Source: Pelagophyceae sp. CCMP2097
Taxonomy: Eukaryota > Sar > Pelagophyceae
Direction of reading: 5' to 3'
Assembly (NCBI GenBank): GCA_026770575.1
Contig: MU657170.1
Location: 425,666-451,513 of the forward strand
Length of the DNA stretch: 25,848 bases
Below the pieces are notes generated by a model that was given only the letters and a program-made list of their open reading frames with translations, searched no databases and was not told the DNA's origin. The position numbers were made by a program, and so were the translations under genes. Position 1 is the stretch's first letter, and each line of letters opens with the position of its first letter. Shown here one piece after another: positions 15,901-24,479 of this stretch.

Positions 15901-18673
15901 GCTTGGGCGTGGTCGTTTGGACAGTTCCTTTGGACAGTTCCCTTTCGAAAGGTCCTTGTCGACGGGCCATCTGTGACAGTCTCTTTGATTGGCGGTTTCT
16001 CGACGGTCCCTTGGACGGTTCTTTCGACTGTCTCTTCGACTGCGGCCCCTCTGCGACGTCCCCCTGGACGGGCCCTCGGACGGTCGCTCGGACGGGCCCT
16101 CGGAGTCGCCCCTGCTGCCCGGTCTCTTGCAAGGAACTCTGCGTGGGGGCTTGAAAAAGGCCTTGAAAAAGGCCTCGCAAGTGACCGCGCAGAGGCAAGT
16201 GGCCGCAAAAGAGGCCTCGCAGGGGCCCGTCCGGTGGGCTCTTCAAGGGCCATTGAAAGAGGCCGCCCAAGAGGCCTTGTAAGTGACTAGAGGCCGGGCA
16301 AGTGGCCGCTAAAGAGAAGGGGCCCGTACTGTCGAATATCCAGTGGCAGGAGCAAGGACGGTGTTTTTGGGTTTTCAATTTGTGCCGCACCCTCGGGTCG
16401 CGGGTTTGTCAAACGTCTTAGCCCGTCTTTTCGGGTCAGGTTCGGGTTTTGGCCACGGCCAAACTCGCGGGTCGGCGGCCCAAACACCCGGCAAACCCGA
16501 CCCGCGGGTTTCGGGCAAACCCGAACCCGTCCCTGCTCCTGTGCGCCGGGACTCTGGTGCTTACGACGCCTTGGATATCTTCGCCCGGCATTTCTGCAAT
16601 CTTGTAACCTTTGTGGAACAGCGCCAGCCAAGGTAAGACCGGGCCCGTGAGCTCCTCCGTGGCGTTATACCATACTCGTGTGTTCAACGCGGCGACTTTC
16701 ACCCTAGCGCCGACGCTGCCCTTCTTTCCAAAGGACCCGGCCGAGACCTACAAACGTTTGACGCGCACGCGCGCGCAAAGAGGGCCTTTCATCTCGCCTC
16801 TGCCGCTCGCGGGTCTTGCCGCCCGGCGGTCCGGGTTTGTCAGACGCTCGCGACTTACGAGCGTCTTCTTAAAGTGTTTCCCTATCGCAATCATCTGCGG
16901 CGCGAGGCTCTGGCATCTAGGGCAGCGGTCGCTGTAGATGTCTAAAAGCCAGAAGCGCGGGTCTGTTGAGGAGGACGTGATGGCGTTTAGGCCTAGCCGT
17001 TTCGGGTACTTGACGCAAGCGCGGCCATCAGGCCATCACGCGTGGGTCCCCGACGCGCGAGCTCGCTGCGTAGCTCGCTGCGTGCGCAAGGGCGGTGTGA
17101 CGGTTCGTTTTTTTGCAAACGGGTTTTCTCGACGCCGTCTTGAAACGGTCGTCGTCCAGCTCCGTGACAAAGCCGTAGTTCTCCGCGTCGTCCTCGTAGA
17201 GGCCGATTCGCTGCTTTCGCTCTTCTTCGATAGGGTTATTACCAAGGGTTAACTGAGTCATCCACCAACAGATTTCATGGGCCTCGGGGCCGCCGTAGTA
17301 CGGCTCAAACCTGTATCGGAAATCGGTGCCTCCCCCGGATAGGCCTCTCCCGAAGGTGGCCACCCCCACCGTGCCGACGGTCGTGTACATGCGAACCATC
17401 TACAAGTCTTCTCACGAATTGCCCAGCGAATCCTTGGCAGCGCCGTTCAACCCTTGCGACGGCAGCAGCGTCTCGCCGATGGGATACGCCGGGGCGGCGC
17501 CGTGGACGGCGACCATCGTCGGGACCTGCGAAAAACAACACTCCACAGTCGACGCGGGCCCAGTCTCGAGGGGCCCAGGGGTATCGAGTCTTGGTACAAT
17601 TGTATCGATTTGCCAGGGGATTTAGAGGCCCGTGGGAGAGAAACCCGTGGTACATGGGGGATCCGTGGTATACAGCGGAATGAGCCCCGGGACAGATGGC
17701 CCCGGTACAGAGGGACCCATGGTCCATAGAGGGACCCCTCTCTCGCGTTCGTTTGCACAGGCGCCGGCCGTACGACGACTAGAGGGACACAGGTCTCGAC
17801 GGGTCTCAAGAACCCAATCGTCTCGATGGCCCCACCATCGAGAGATCGAGTTCTCCCATTCAGGCCCCATTTCCTCAAAGGGCCTTTTTGGCGCGTCGGA
17901 CGATTGCAGAAGCAAAGATTTGCGACGCCGGCCCAGACCCCGCGGAGAGCGTACATGTCCGCGCGATCGGCGCCCAGCGCGTGATTGGACCCTTCAGAGT
18001 AGTCCATCGCGGCAAACGCGGCATCGACGCCGTCCTCCGCGCACTCCTCCGCGGCGGCGCGGAAGGCGGGCGCCAACAAGCGCGAGCCTGGAACGTGGCG
18101 CATCAGAGATTGGAACGTGGCGCTTGGAGAGCGGCTCTCGCGGCAGTCCACGCGCGAGGCATGGCTCCTGCACGCGGGCGCTGTTCGCGTGGTGGTTTGC
18201 GAGGCCGGACGCGGGCATGGGCCTTGGTCAGTTGGCGTGTAGAAGAGAATGAGTGTCAGCCGCTGTCCCTTTACGAACGCATCATAGTCCGCCGCCTAAC
18301 GCGTCATAGTCTGCCACCTAGCGCGCCGTCCACCAGACGCCCAGCGACGTGGGACGCCTCGCAGAAGGCCGAGGAAGCCGACAAGGGACCCTACTCTCGC
18401 TGAAGGCCTCTGAAGACGCAGCCCCGGCGCTCGCGCATCGCCGGGCGCCGCTCCCGCTGCGCCCGACTGCGGCACGGATCCTCGAGAGGCCCACCGCCGA
18501 CGGCGCGATGGCCCCGGAGGGAGGCTGCGCCACGGCCTTTGGGTCACTATCTCACAGGGTCTCTCTCGGACTCTCCACGCCATTCCGACGCGGCGCCGCG
18601 CCGTCAGCGCCGCCTCCCGCGCGCCCGCCCACGCATGCAGCGCGAGCAGCAGCGCCGCGGCGCCGCGCGCCAT
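12992..18673 (-). CDS. QSOX-like sulfhydryl oxidase: two Trx domains, Erv, pseudo-Erv
   Basis: Catalyses disulfide formation with FAD, passing electrons from a thioredoxin module to an Erv/ALR module and then to oxygen. Eleven phase-matched exons are proposed: 18673-18590, 18295-18211, 18087-17939, 17525-17416, 17346-17121, 17008-16859, 16747-16565, 14716-14297, 14079-13856, 13808-13647, 13232-12992, making 677 residues. Exon 1 is a signal peptide (MARGAAALLLALHAWAGA), so the protein enters the secretory pathway. Trx1: LTLILFYTP, active site CPRS (55-58, Ser for the second Cys), cis-Pro in VPTMVAVHG. Trx2: FWLLDIYSDRCPRCQSLAP, CPRC 247-250, LPWLALFHKG. Erv: LGTHAWRYLHAFAATYP, redox YPCDEC (475-478), HNVIN (510-514) and C-x16-C. 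A second Erv copy follows: WFYLHTLAAKYP, no CxxC at HPFS, then CRVHN and CGDC (629-632). Exon 5 and the exon 4/5 join are least certain. Intron 7 (16564-14717) is 1.85 kb of repeats. Confidence 0.8.
13417..13606. repeat. Dispersed repeat inside a sulfhydryl oxidase intron
   Basis: It matches the reverse complement of about 6600-6870 (in M32 intron 1), best over 13506-13541. It lies wholly within the proposed intron 13233-13646. It shares AGGCCTCTT and GCAAGGGCCC-type words with 15960-16330. Confidence 0.65.
14734..14789. repeat. Four tandem 14-bp units next to a splice acceptor
   Basis: Units at 14734, 14748, 14762 and 14776 share GTATGAT or GTACGAT. They sit just upstream, in transcription order, of the TTTCAG acceptor at 14717 of the sulfhydryl oxidase intron 7, so they may cover its branch-point region. 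Confidence 0.75.
14821..15016. mobile_element. MITE-like 196-bp element, copy 1
   Basis: The element is bounded by CAGGAGCAGGAACGG and a near-perfect inverted copy at 15002-15016 (13 of 15). The interior is rich in CGGGTT/CGGGTC and shares long blocks with copy 2, such as GGGTTTTCAATTTGTG and CACCCTCGGGTCGCGGG. It has no coding capacity. I saw no clear target-site duplication. It lies in sulfhydryl oxidase intron 7. Confidence 0.65.
15030..15890. repeat. 13-bp CGAGACGGCGCCT minisatellite filling sulfhydryl oxidase intron 7
   Basis: Dozens of units such as CGAGACGGCGCCT, CGAGACGGCCCCT and CTCGAAACGGCGCCT run in one orientation. The family is the same as in both M32 introns. As the gene is on the minus strand, its transcript carries the complementary CCGTCTCG form. 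Long false proteins arise here on both strands. Confidence 0.85.
15891..16330. repeat. Degenerate repeat tail in intron 7
   Basis: This stretch continues the array with GGACGG and TTTGGACAGTTCC units and then AGGCCTCGCAAG / GAGGCCTTG words like those at 6560-6700 and 13417-13606. It is intronic by the gene model. Confidence 0.55.
16347..16542. mobile_element. MITE-like 196-bp element, copy 2
   Basis: It has the same length and orientation as copy 1. Terminal inverted repeats are CAGGAGCAAGGACGG at 16347-16361 and its complement at 16528-16542 (14 of 15). It begins 22 bases from the splice donor of intron 7, so the two copies bracket the minisatellite. Confidence 0.7.
18277..18320. repeat. 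22-bp tandem duplication of a splice acceptor
   Basis: 18277-18298 and 18299-18320 are near-identical. On the minus strand each carries TAG followed by GGYGGCRGACTATGAYGCG. Only the acceptor ending at 18296 leads into an open frame for exon 2 of the sulfhydryl oxidase; all frames from the upstream copy hit stops. Confidence 0.7.
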
Positions 18674-18829
18674 GGGCCGGCGCGCACGAGGGATTCCTAA
18701 CCGACTAAATACCCGAAAATACCACGACGCCTTATTCAAACCCCTCAGCGCAATAAGTCACACTTTGAACACGAGTTGAAGAGACGGTGGAGCGACAGCG
18801 CGAAGCTCTCGACGACCGCCCGCGGCGCG
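18674..18829. promoter_or_regulatory. Short divergent intergenic region
   Basis: About 156 bases separate the proposed sulfhydryl oxidase start (minus) from the MYND-RING-Sel1 start (plus), so both core promoters probably lie here. I see no TATA box with a convincing position. Confidence 0.4.
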
Positions 18830-19888
18830 ATGGACGACCCCCCGCCGGCCGCCGGCCCCAAGCCCTGCTGCATCTGCGCCGAGCCCGGAGGCAAGCACTG
18901 CACCAAGTGCAAATCGCGGCATTATTGCGGCAAAGCGTGTCAGCTCATAGACTGGCACGAGGGCGGGCACAAGGCGCAGTGCAGGCAGATGGCAGCCGTG
19001 TTCCAGGACCGCCTCCTCGACGAGCTCATGCCGGCGAAGAAGGTCAAGGAGGAGCCGCCCATCGTCGAAGACGTCGCGCCGGCGGCCGAGGGCTCCAAGG
19101 CGCGCTTATCGGCTGTTTCGACGGTAAAGCCGGCGGTCAAGGCCACTGCGCTGAGCGGCGAGACGCTGGACTGGCGCGGCACTTGCGCCATCTGCCTTGA
19201 CGTGCTGCCGGTCGATGAATGCCAGCAAGCATTCTACTCGTGCTGCTGCACGAGCATCTGCAAGGACTGCTCTGCAAAGTGCCTGCAGCACGACGAGCGA
19301 TGCCCACTCTGCCGAGCGCCAGCCCTCACGTCGACTGCCGAGTTTCTGCGCCGGGTGCAGAAGCACGCTGACAAGGGGAACGCTGAGGCGCAGTTTGTCC
19401 TTGGAGGCGAGTACTTTGATGGTGCGCTGGGTCTCAAGCATAATTTAAAGCGGGCGATGCAATTGTTCGAGCGCGCTGCGGCGCAAGGGCACGCACCAGC
19501 TCAATTTTCATTGGGACGTTTTTATGAGTTTGGGCACAGCGTCAAGATCGACCATAAGACCGCTGCGCTCTGGTACCGACGCGCAGCCGAGCAAGGATTT
19601 CCTCAAGCTCAATTAAATATCGGCCTCGTGTTCTACGACGGCAAGGGCGTGGCGCAGTCGTACGAGGAAGCCGCGCGGTGGTGGCGGCTCGCCGCGGCGC
19701 AGGGCAACCCTTGCGCGCTCTTTAACCTTGGCGTGTGTCACGAGAAAGGCCATGGCGTGCCGCAGGACGTCAACGAATCGCTGCGCTTCTTGAAGCACGC
19801 GGCGGCCAAGGGACACGCCGGCGCGGCGGCGGGCGTCGAATCGATCGCGGCGTACCTCGCGGCAACGCGTCCCGGTCCACCGACATAG
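18830..19888 (+). CDS. MYND-RING-Sel1 repeat protein, intact
   Basis: A single exon gives 352 residues from ATG 18830; an in-frame ATG at 18776 would add 18 residues lacking any feature, so the start beside MDDPPPAAG is chosen by analogy with the two paralogues. The MYND zinc finger has ligands Cys13, 16, 24, 27, 33, 37, His47 and Cys51. A charged linker (KEEPPIVED) leads to a RING-like segment: CAIC at 119-122, CCC..CKDC around 138-147 and CPLC at 158-161. About four Sel1 repeats fill 172-345 (for example ALWYRRAAEQGFPQAQ and GKGVAQSYEEA). The architecture suggests a scaffold or ubiquitin-ligase-like adaptor; substrate and location are unknown. It is divergent from the sulfhydryl oxidase and paralogous to 1617-2694 and 1483-1593. 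Confidence 0.85.
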   Translation: MDDPPPAAGPKPCCICAEPGGKHCTKCKSRHYCGKACQLIDWHEGGHKAQCRQMAAVFQDRLLDELMPAKKVKEEPPIVEDVAPAAEGSKARLSAVSTVKPAVKATALSGETLDWRGTCAICLDVLPVDECQQAFYSCCCTSICKDCSAKCLQHDERCPLCRAPALTSTAEFLRRVQKHADKGNAEAQFVLGGEYFDGALGLKHNLKRAMQLFERAAAQGHAPAQFSLGRFYEFGHSVKIDHKTAALWYRRAAEQGFPQAQLNIGLVFYDGKGVAQSYEEAARWWRLAAAQGNPCALFNLGVCHEKGHGVPQDVNESLRFLKHAAAKGHAGAAAGVESIAAYLAATRPGPPT

Positions 19889-20064
19889 CGCCGATTCCGG
19901 CCCTCCCTGCCGACTGCTCGATGCGACGCATAATTTCGAGCGGTTTCGACTGCCCCCATCCTCGCAATGCGCCCATAAAGGCGCAGCAGTCGGACTCTGG
20001 AGACCGGGGCGGAGAGTCGTCGCAGTGATGACAGGGAGAGTAGTGTGGGAAATGGCAAAAACTA
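19889..20064. other. Spacer after the MYND gene
   Basis: This is a short non-coding stretch, probably the 3' untranslated region. It ends with AAAACTATAAGCT (20058-20070), which also precedes the second GGCGGCTGC array at 24313-24325. Confidence 0.4.
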
Positions 20065-20515
20065 TAAGCTCGCGACAGCAAGAGGCGGCTGCGCCGCATG
20101 CGGCGGCATGCGCAGTCGGCAACGGCATAACAATAGTTGAACCGACTGCGGCGACTGCATAAGGCGGCTGCGACGCCTGCGGCGGCAGCATAAGGCAGCT
20201 GCGTCGCATGCTGCGGCTGCGCCGCCAGCAACGACAAAAGGCGGCTGCGCAGCATGCAACGGTTACGCCGCCTGCGGCGGCAGCATAAGGCGGCTGAGCC
20301 GCCTGCAACGGCCGCGCCGCAGTCAGCGGCAAAAGGCGGCTGCGCCGCCTGCGGCGGATGCGTGAGGCGGCTGGGCCGCCTGCGACGGCTGAACCACGAG
20401 CAGCGGAAGCAAAAGGCAGATGCGCCGCATGAGGCGGCTGCGTAGCCGGCAGCGGCAAAAGTCTGCTGCGCCGAATGCGGCGGCTGCGCCTCCAGCAGCG
20501 GCAAGGTCGCCGAGT
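20065..20515. repeat. GGCGGCTGCGCCGCC-type tandem array 1
   Basis: Units of about 47-48 bp begin CATAAGGCGGCTGC or CAAAAGGCGGCTGC. The core GGCGGC-TGC-GCCGCC is self-complementary, so each unit can form a stable hairpin on either strand. Period-3 composition yields Ala/Pro/Gln-rich false proteins on the minus strand. The same family recurs at 24480-25283 and 25765-25848. Confidence 0.85.
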
Positions 20516-20818
20516 TGTCGGCTCGCCTGCGAGTGCGATAACTTGGATTTGATTACATTACCAAGTTCTGGTTGAATTTCATCCAAGTTACCCTCGCCGC
20601 GTTGTCCGCGGTCCTCAATTCGAAGCGCCCCGGCGGACAAACGCCGCAACCCGCAGGCCCCAGACCTTAATTAGACGGAGCGCACGCAGCGCAACGCCGA
20701 CCTGTCGTACCTGGTGCAGCACCTCTCGAACTGCCGGAAATTCGAAATGCTTTGGCGACTCCGAGTCTCGATCGTGTTTCGAAGAACTTGAACCGGACGA
20801 CGTCCGGGGTCCGCGCGC
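20516..20818. other. No supported gene; promoter side of the 20819 gene
   Basis: This is mixed-composition sequence directly upstream of the ATG at 20819. A stretch at 20670-20800 may be transcribed leader or an earlier exon, but no domain was recognised. Confidence 0.35.
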
Positions 20819-21828
20819 ATGGACGCCGCTTGGCCCGCGGCGCGCCTGATGGCGGCGGGCGATCAGGCGTCGATGAAGGTTGAGATTGGCGACAAATTGG
20901 AAGAACTGCTCGGAGTGCCCTGCGATGCAGTGTAAGTCCGACACCTCCTTCCGCCCCGGACTTGACATCGCAGGCTCGCCGAGTACACGCTCATGCTGGT
21001 GACGAACGGGGAGACGGTGGAGGCCATACGGGTCGCGCTGGCGGAAATGGTCGGAGTGCGTAGAGGGATCCCTCTTGGAAGCACTTCCCCATCTTCGCCC
21101 CGTCGCATCCGGGATCCTTTGAGGAGCCGCCGGTGGCGCGGGTGGCCGGGCGCCGGCCCGGCGGCGACGCGCGCGTGTCCAGACAGCGCCGGGCGGCGGC
21201 GCGCGAGACGAGGGCCGCGCGCGCTGAGGCCCTCGCTCGCGCAGAGGCCGCCGCTACCCCGCCTCGAGACGCGCCGCCGCCGTAGGAGGCCATCGCGTCG
21301 GCGCTGGCGAACTGGCTCGCAACGGCCCTCGCGCGGCTGCTCGCCCGGGCGGCGCCGGCGGCGGACGATGTGGTTGAGGCGAAGTCTTCCAAGCCAGCGG
21401 CGTCGCCGGTGACGAAGCGACAGAAGACGGCCCCTTCGACGACGGCCGCCGTGGCGGCCGCGCCGGACGCCGCCGCCGACGGCGCCGCGGTCGACGGTGC
21501 TTCAAGCGACGCCGGTCCTTTAAACGGCGCGGACGGTGACGCTGACGAAACCGCAAAACCCGATGCTCCAAAGGGCCCAAAGCTCGGCTACTCGCGGTCC
21601 CTCGCCGACGCAAACGCAAAGGGCAAGGGCCGCAGCGCGCGCGGCCGCGGGTGCGCCTCGGAGCCCCGCGGTGGTCTGGGCGAAGATCCCCGTGCCAGTC
21701 TTTGGAACGCCCGCCCCAATGCATTGCATCCACCTAGGTGGTCCGCTCGCGGCTTGGGCCGAAGAGGCGGCGCGCACAAGACGTGGGTGCGGCCGTCGAT
21801 GGATGAGACACTCAGCGCGAGTGAGTAA
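20819..21828 (+). CDS. Protein with ZC3H14/Nab2-like N-terminal (PWI-like) domain
   Basis: Proposed exons are 20819-20931, 20974-21055 and 21286-21828, giving about 245 residues. The first intron is 42 bp with GTAAGT and CAG. The second is 230 bp with GTGCGT and TAG, phase 0. Joined, the start encodes a small helical domain: KLEELLGVPCDAV, LAEYTLMLVTNGETVEAI and then ANWLATALARLL. This order resembles the N-terminal domain of ZC3H14/Nab2 poly(A)-binding proteins, which act in nuclear mRNA export and poly(A) control. A Lys-rich segment (SPVTKRQKTAPS) could be a nuclear localisation signal, followed by an Ala/Asp-rich low-complexity tail. The CCCH zinc fingers expected of that family are not seen, so the 3' end may be wrong or the protein short. 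Family assignment rests on pattern only. Confidence 0.5.
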
Positions 21829-22141
21829 TTCACCGACCCCGGCTGCAAAGCTGAGACAAATTTGAAGGCCCGACTCCTGGACGAACCGTCCGCGAGCGCG
21901 CTCTGAAATTCGCCCGCGCTCCCCCCGAGGCTCTTCGATCAGGCCGGAGCTAGCCGCGGCGCGGGCGGCGCCGGCTCGGGGGGCCGCCGCGGCGCAGACC
22001 GATGACGTCGCGAGCCGCGTTTCGGCCGAGGAGAAACTCCGTCTCGCAAGCCGTCTCGGAAAGACGCCGAGCGAAGCTCCAAAAGGCCGAGCCGCACGCG
22101 GCACCGCCCGACGCTGCCGCGCGCCGGGGCCGCACTCGTAA
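21829..22141 (+). other. Possible further exon, gene unknown
   Basis: After an AG at 21940 the plus strand is open to TAA at 22139-22141 and encodes a mixed, helical-looking stretch (AAQTDDVASRVSAEEKLRLA). The codon pattern is protein-like and it could be a last exon of the 20819 gene, but no donor could be fixed. Confidence 0.25.
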
Positions 22142-23545
22142 TGCGGGAAACCCGCGGCTTCTCAAAACTGCGAAAAATCCGCGGGTTTCTCAAAGTCAGA
22201 CTTGCCGGCCATGCGTAGAGGCCCGTGCGCCCGCCGGAGTGGTAAGCGCCGAAACACGTATACGGAAGGAGAAGACAAATCTGCCGACGCACGACGAATG
22301 TGACCGGTTGGCGCGGCGTCTTTGGCGTCTTTGCCGTCTGCCAGGACGTGCTGCCGGCTGACCAGGTCCAAGGCGCGCCCGCCACCCCAGGCGGTGCAAG
22401 GCCTGCTCCGCTTACGGCGCGCGGTTCCGCCCACGACGAAGCGCGTGGCGGCGCCAAATGCAGAGGCGACTTTTGGGATCCAGAAAGAAGCCTCGGCGAC
22501 GCGCACCGCACGACAGGGGCGACGCGGCGCGACAGGGGGGGGAGCGCCGCGCGGTGAAGGCGCGCGGGCGGGTCGATCTGGTGTCGTGTGATAAGGCGCG
22601 TGCGGATCGATAAAAGCTGCGACATGTCATTGCAGCGCGGCCGAGCAGCGACCCTCGAGCGCAGTGCGGCTGCTTTCCGCGTCAAGGCGTTGGCAGTCGT
22701 TCGACTGAGGCTTACAGTGGTGCCGCGACCCAGGACTTCAAGTGGCGATGCACGAGCTTCAGCCCTGTAAATGCTCAAAGGCGCCGGCGCCGCAGGCACT
22801 CCTCCAAGCGCGCCGCGGCGGGCACGCCGATGCTTCAGAGGCCGTCGACACGCTGCGGACCGACGTCGCGGCGCGCGCTGGCTACGGAGCGCCTCCCGAC
22901 ACACATCCCGCGCAGACCGGCGACCTCGCGAGGGACCGCCACTCTGTGCGGTGCTATTGAGCTCGTTCTTTGTCCGGCGGGCCACCGCCGACGCATACAG
23001 ACGCCCAAGCGTGCTCTGCGTCTCCTCAGGCCGTGTCTCTGCGCCTCGCCTCGCGCCTCGCGCGTTGCTCCGCTGTTCCGTCGCATTGCAAGTCGAAGGC
23101 CCTCGCCGACGAAGCCGCGACGCTGCGCGCCCGTCGCCGCAGCCAGCCCGCCGCGCGACGCTTCGTTTTTTAGTCGGGACAATGGTATAGAGGAATCCTA
23201 TGTTGGATTACAACCGTACCGTGACCGTCGCTGCTCGTCGAGGGGTCACAGAGTGTCAGGCTCCCGCGCGTCGGGCTAGAGGTTCGAGGTAGTCCATTCA
23301 CGCCAGGGAAGGTGGCGCGCGCCCCCCCCCGCGCGCGCGGCTCGCCCGGCGTCGGTTGCGGGTCCTTCCGATCGCTCGAGGCCAAAAAGTTTCGGCAGAA
23401 CAAGTCGTCTGGGCCATGGCTTCTTCGAGCAACCTGACTGGCGCGTTCGACTCGTGCGGCGCACCAGCAACGCGCACGCCTCGGCCATCGACGCTCTCGA
23501 GCGCGCGTTCACTGCGGAGATGGTCGGAACCGGCGTCTTTCATCG
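22142..23545. other. Unresolved stretch with scattered short frames
   Basis: A perfect 11-bp inverted repeat (GAAACCCGCGG at 22147-22157, CCGCGGGTTTC at 22179-22189, 21-base loop) lies at the left. Short frames exist on both strands: minus near 22162-22506, plus near 22742-22960. A plus frame near 23420-23535 (AHASAIDALERAFTAEMVG) looks protein-like and may be an earlier exon of the 23546 gene, ending at a GTGAAG donor. The long minus frame at 21939-22985 has Arg/Ala/Pro-rich composition without motifs and is probably a by-product of GC content. Confidence 0.3.
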
Positions 23546-23941
23546 GTGAAGCGAGTGCTGTCGAAACGAGCCATCCGTCAGGCACTGCTCGCGAGCAACC
23601 AGCAGGCGCTCCAAGAAGACCTTGCGGCTATGATGCAAAAAGTGGACGGGAAGCTCGCGCGGGGGAAAGCCGAGGTCGCGGAGAAGCTCGCGCGTGGAGA
23701 AACCGAGGTCGAGGAGAAGCTTACGGCCGTCGAGCGCGACCGCGCCGAGTTGGACGACGAGAAGGCACGCATGCGCGCAGCGGCGCCCCCACCCGACGGC
23801 GTAGTCAAGCTCAACGTCGGCGGCGTGCCGTTTAAAACGTCGCGGTCCGTGCTGACCAAGGTCGAGGACTCGATGCTCGGGCGCATGTTCGGCCGCTGCG
23901 ACGAAAGGGCCCCGCAGGGGCCGGCGCCTATTACTATCTAA
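23546..23941 (+). CDS. Coiled-coil plus truncated BTB/T1 (KCTD-type) domain protein
   Basis: The frame from 23546 encodes about 85 residues of charged coiled coil (EEKLTAVERDRAELDDEKAR) and then VVKLNVGGVPFKTSRSVL with SMLGRMFG, the start of a BTB/T1 tetramerisation domain as in KCTD proteins. Such domains form homo-oligomers and often recruit cullin-3. Only about the first third of the domain is present: after MFGRCDE the frame enters a repeated hairpin sequence and stops at 23941. The N-terminus is open because the frame extends upstream of 23546 and an earlier exon is likely. Either the gene is truncated by the repeat at 23906, or a further exon lies out of sight. The fragment is probably not functional as it stands. 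Confidence 0.6.
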   Translation: MKRVLSKRAIRQALLASNQQALQEDLAAMMQKVDGKLARGKAEVAEKLARGETEVEEKLTAVERDRAELDDEKARMRAAAPPPDGVVKLNVGGVPFKTSRSVLTKVEDSMLGRMFGRCDERAPQGPAPITI

Positions 23942-24019
23942 GGATTTTTCAACTAGAGAGAACGTTTGTTTGTTCAGGGCCCCGTAGGGGCCGGCTGCTA
24001 ATACTATTTAAGGATTTTT
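23906..24019. repeat. 70-bp-offset duplication with GGCCCCG.AGGGGCC hairpins
   Basis: 23906-23949 and 23976-24019 are near-identical, exactly 70 bases apart. Each opens with a 6-bp hairpin (GGCCCC, three bases, GGGGCC) and ends TTAAGGATTTTT or CTAAGGATTTTT. The first copy sits on the 3' end of the BTB reading frame. Confidence 0.75.
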
Positions 24020-24479
24020 TGTTTCGTATCTGTCAAATGAACTTTTTCAGACTTGTATATTTTTGTTCGTTGATTGCCATGATTGAACTTACCGGCTCGT
24101 TCGCGCCGCTGCGTTTGTCGCGTAGGAATCCTATACAGATTCCAAATTTTTTTTTCTTTTTTCGCCGTTTTTTTTTTCAGCGATAGTTTTACATTGACGC
24201 GAGGCTGTAGATCGATGGGGTCTTCTACCCTACGAACCCTCTCGTGCGTTTGTGCGTGAAAGGCGGGACAAGAGGTATTGAGTGAGTGTAGATTTCTGTC
24301 AGGAAAACGCCGAAAACTATAAGCTTGCGGCGCAGAACAGTACAATAGAACACCAAAAATGAAAAAAGGTATATAAGCCGTTTTTGAGCCTATAGACAGG
24401 CCCCAGCGCTTGTCCATAGAGTCCAATGAACAACTGCGCGCGCCCTAAGAAGAGAAGCTGTTTTGAAAACAACCGCAAC
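24020..24479. other. AT-rich non-coding stretch
   Basis: Runs of T occur at 24147-24178 and there is no open frame with features. AAAACTATAAGCT at 24313-24325 matches the left edge of the first GGCGGCTGC array. A TATATAA sequence lies near 24370. Confidence 0.45.

Noticed and set aside
17347..17415. Independent start of a protein at ATG 17399
   Set aside because: The frame upstream (VPTMVAVHG) continues a thioredoxin domain from exon 3, and a 69-bp intron joins it in phase. The ATG remains a fallback because the acceptor is weak.
19613..20504. Ala/Pro/Ser-rich minus-strand frames over 19613-20504
   Set aside because: They combine antisense of the MYND-RING-Sel1 gene with the GGCGGCTGC array.
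21056..21081. A 26-bp intron in the 20819 gene
   Set aside because: It is shorter than any other intron here; the 230-bp alternative ending at the TAG at 21285 keeps phase and completes the helical domain.
21939..22985. A 348-codon minus-strand gene
   Set aside because: Its Arg/Ala/Pro-rich composition without motifs, with plus-strand protein-like frames over the same DNA, fits chance openness at high GC.
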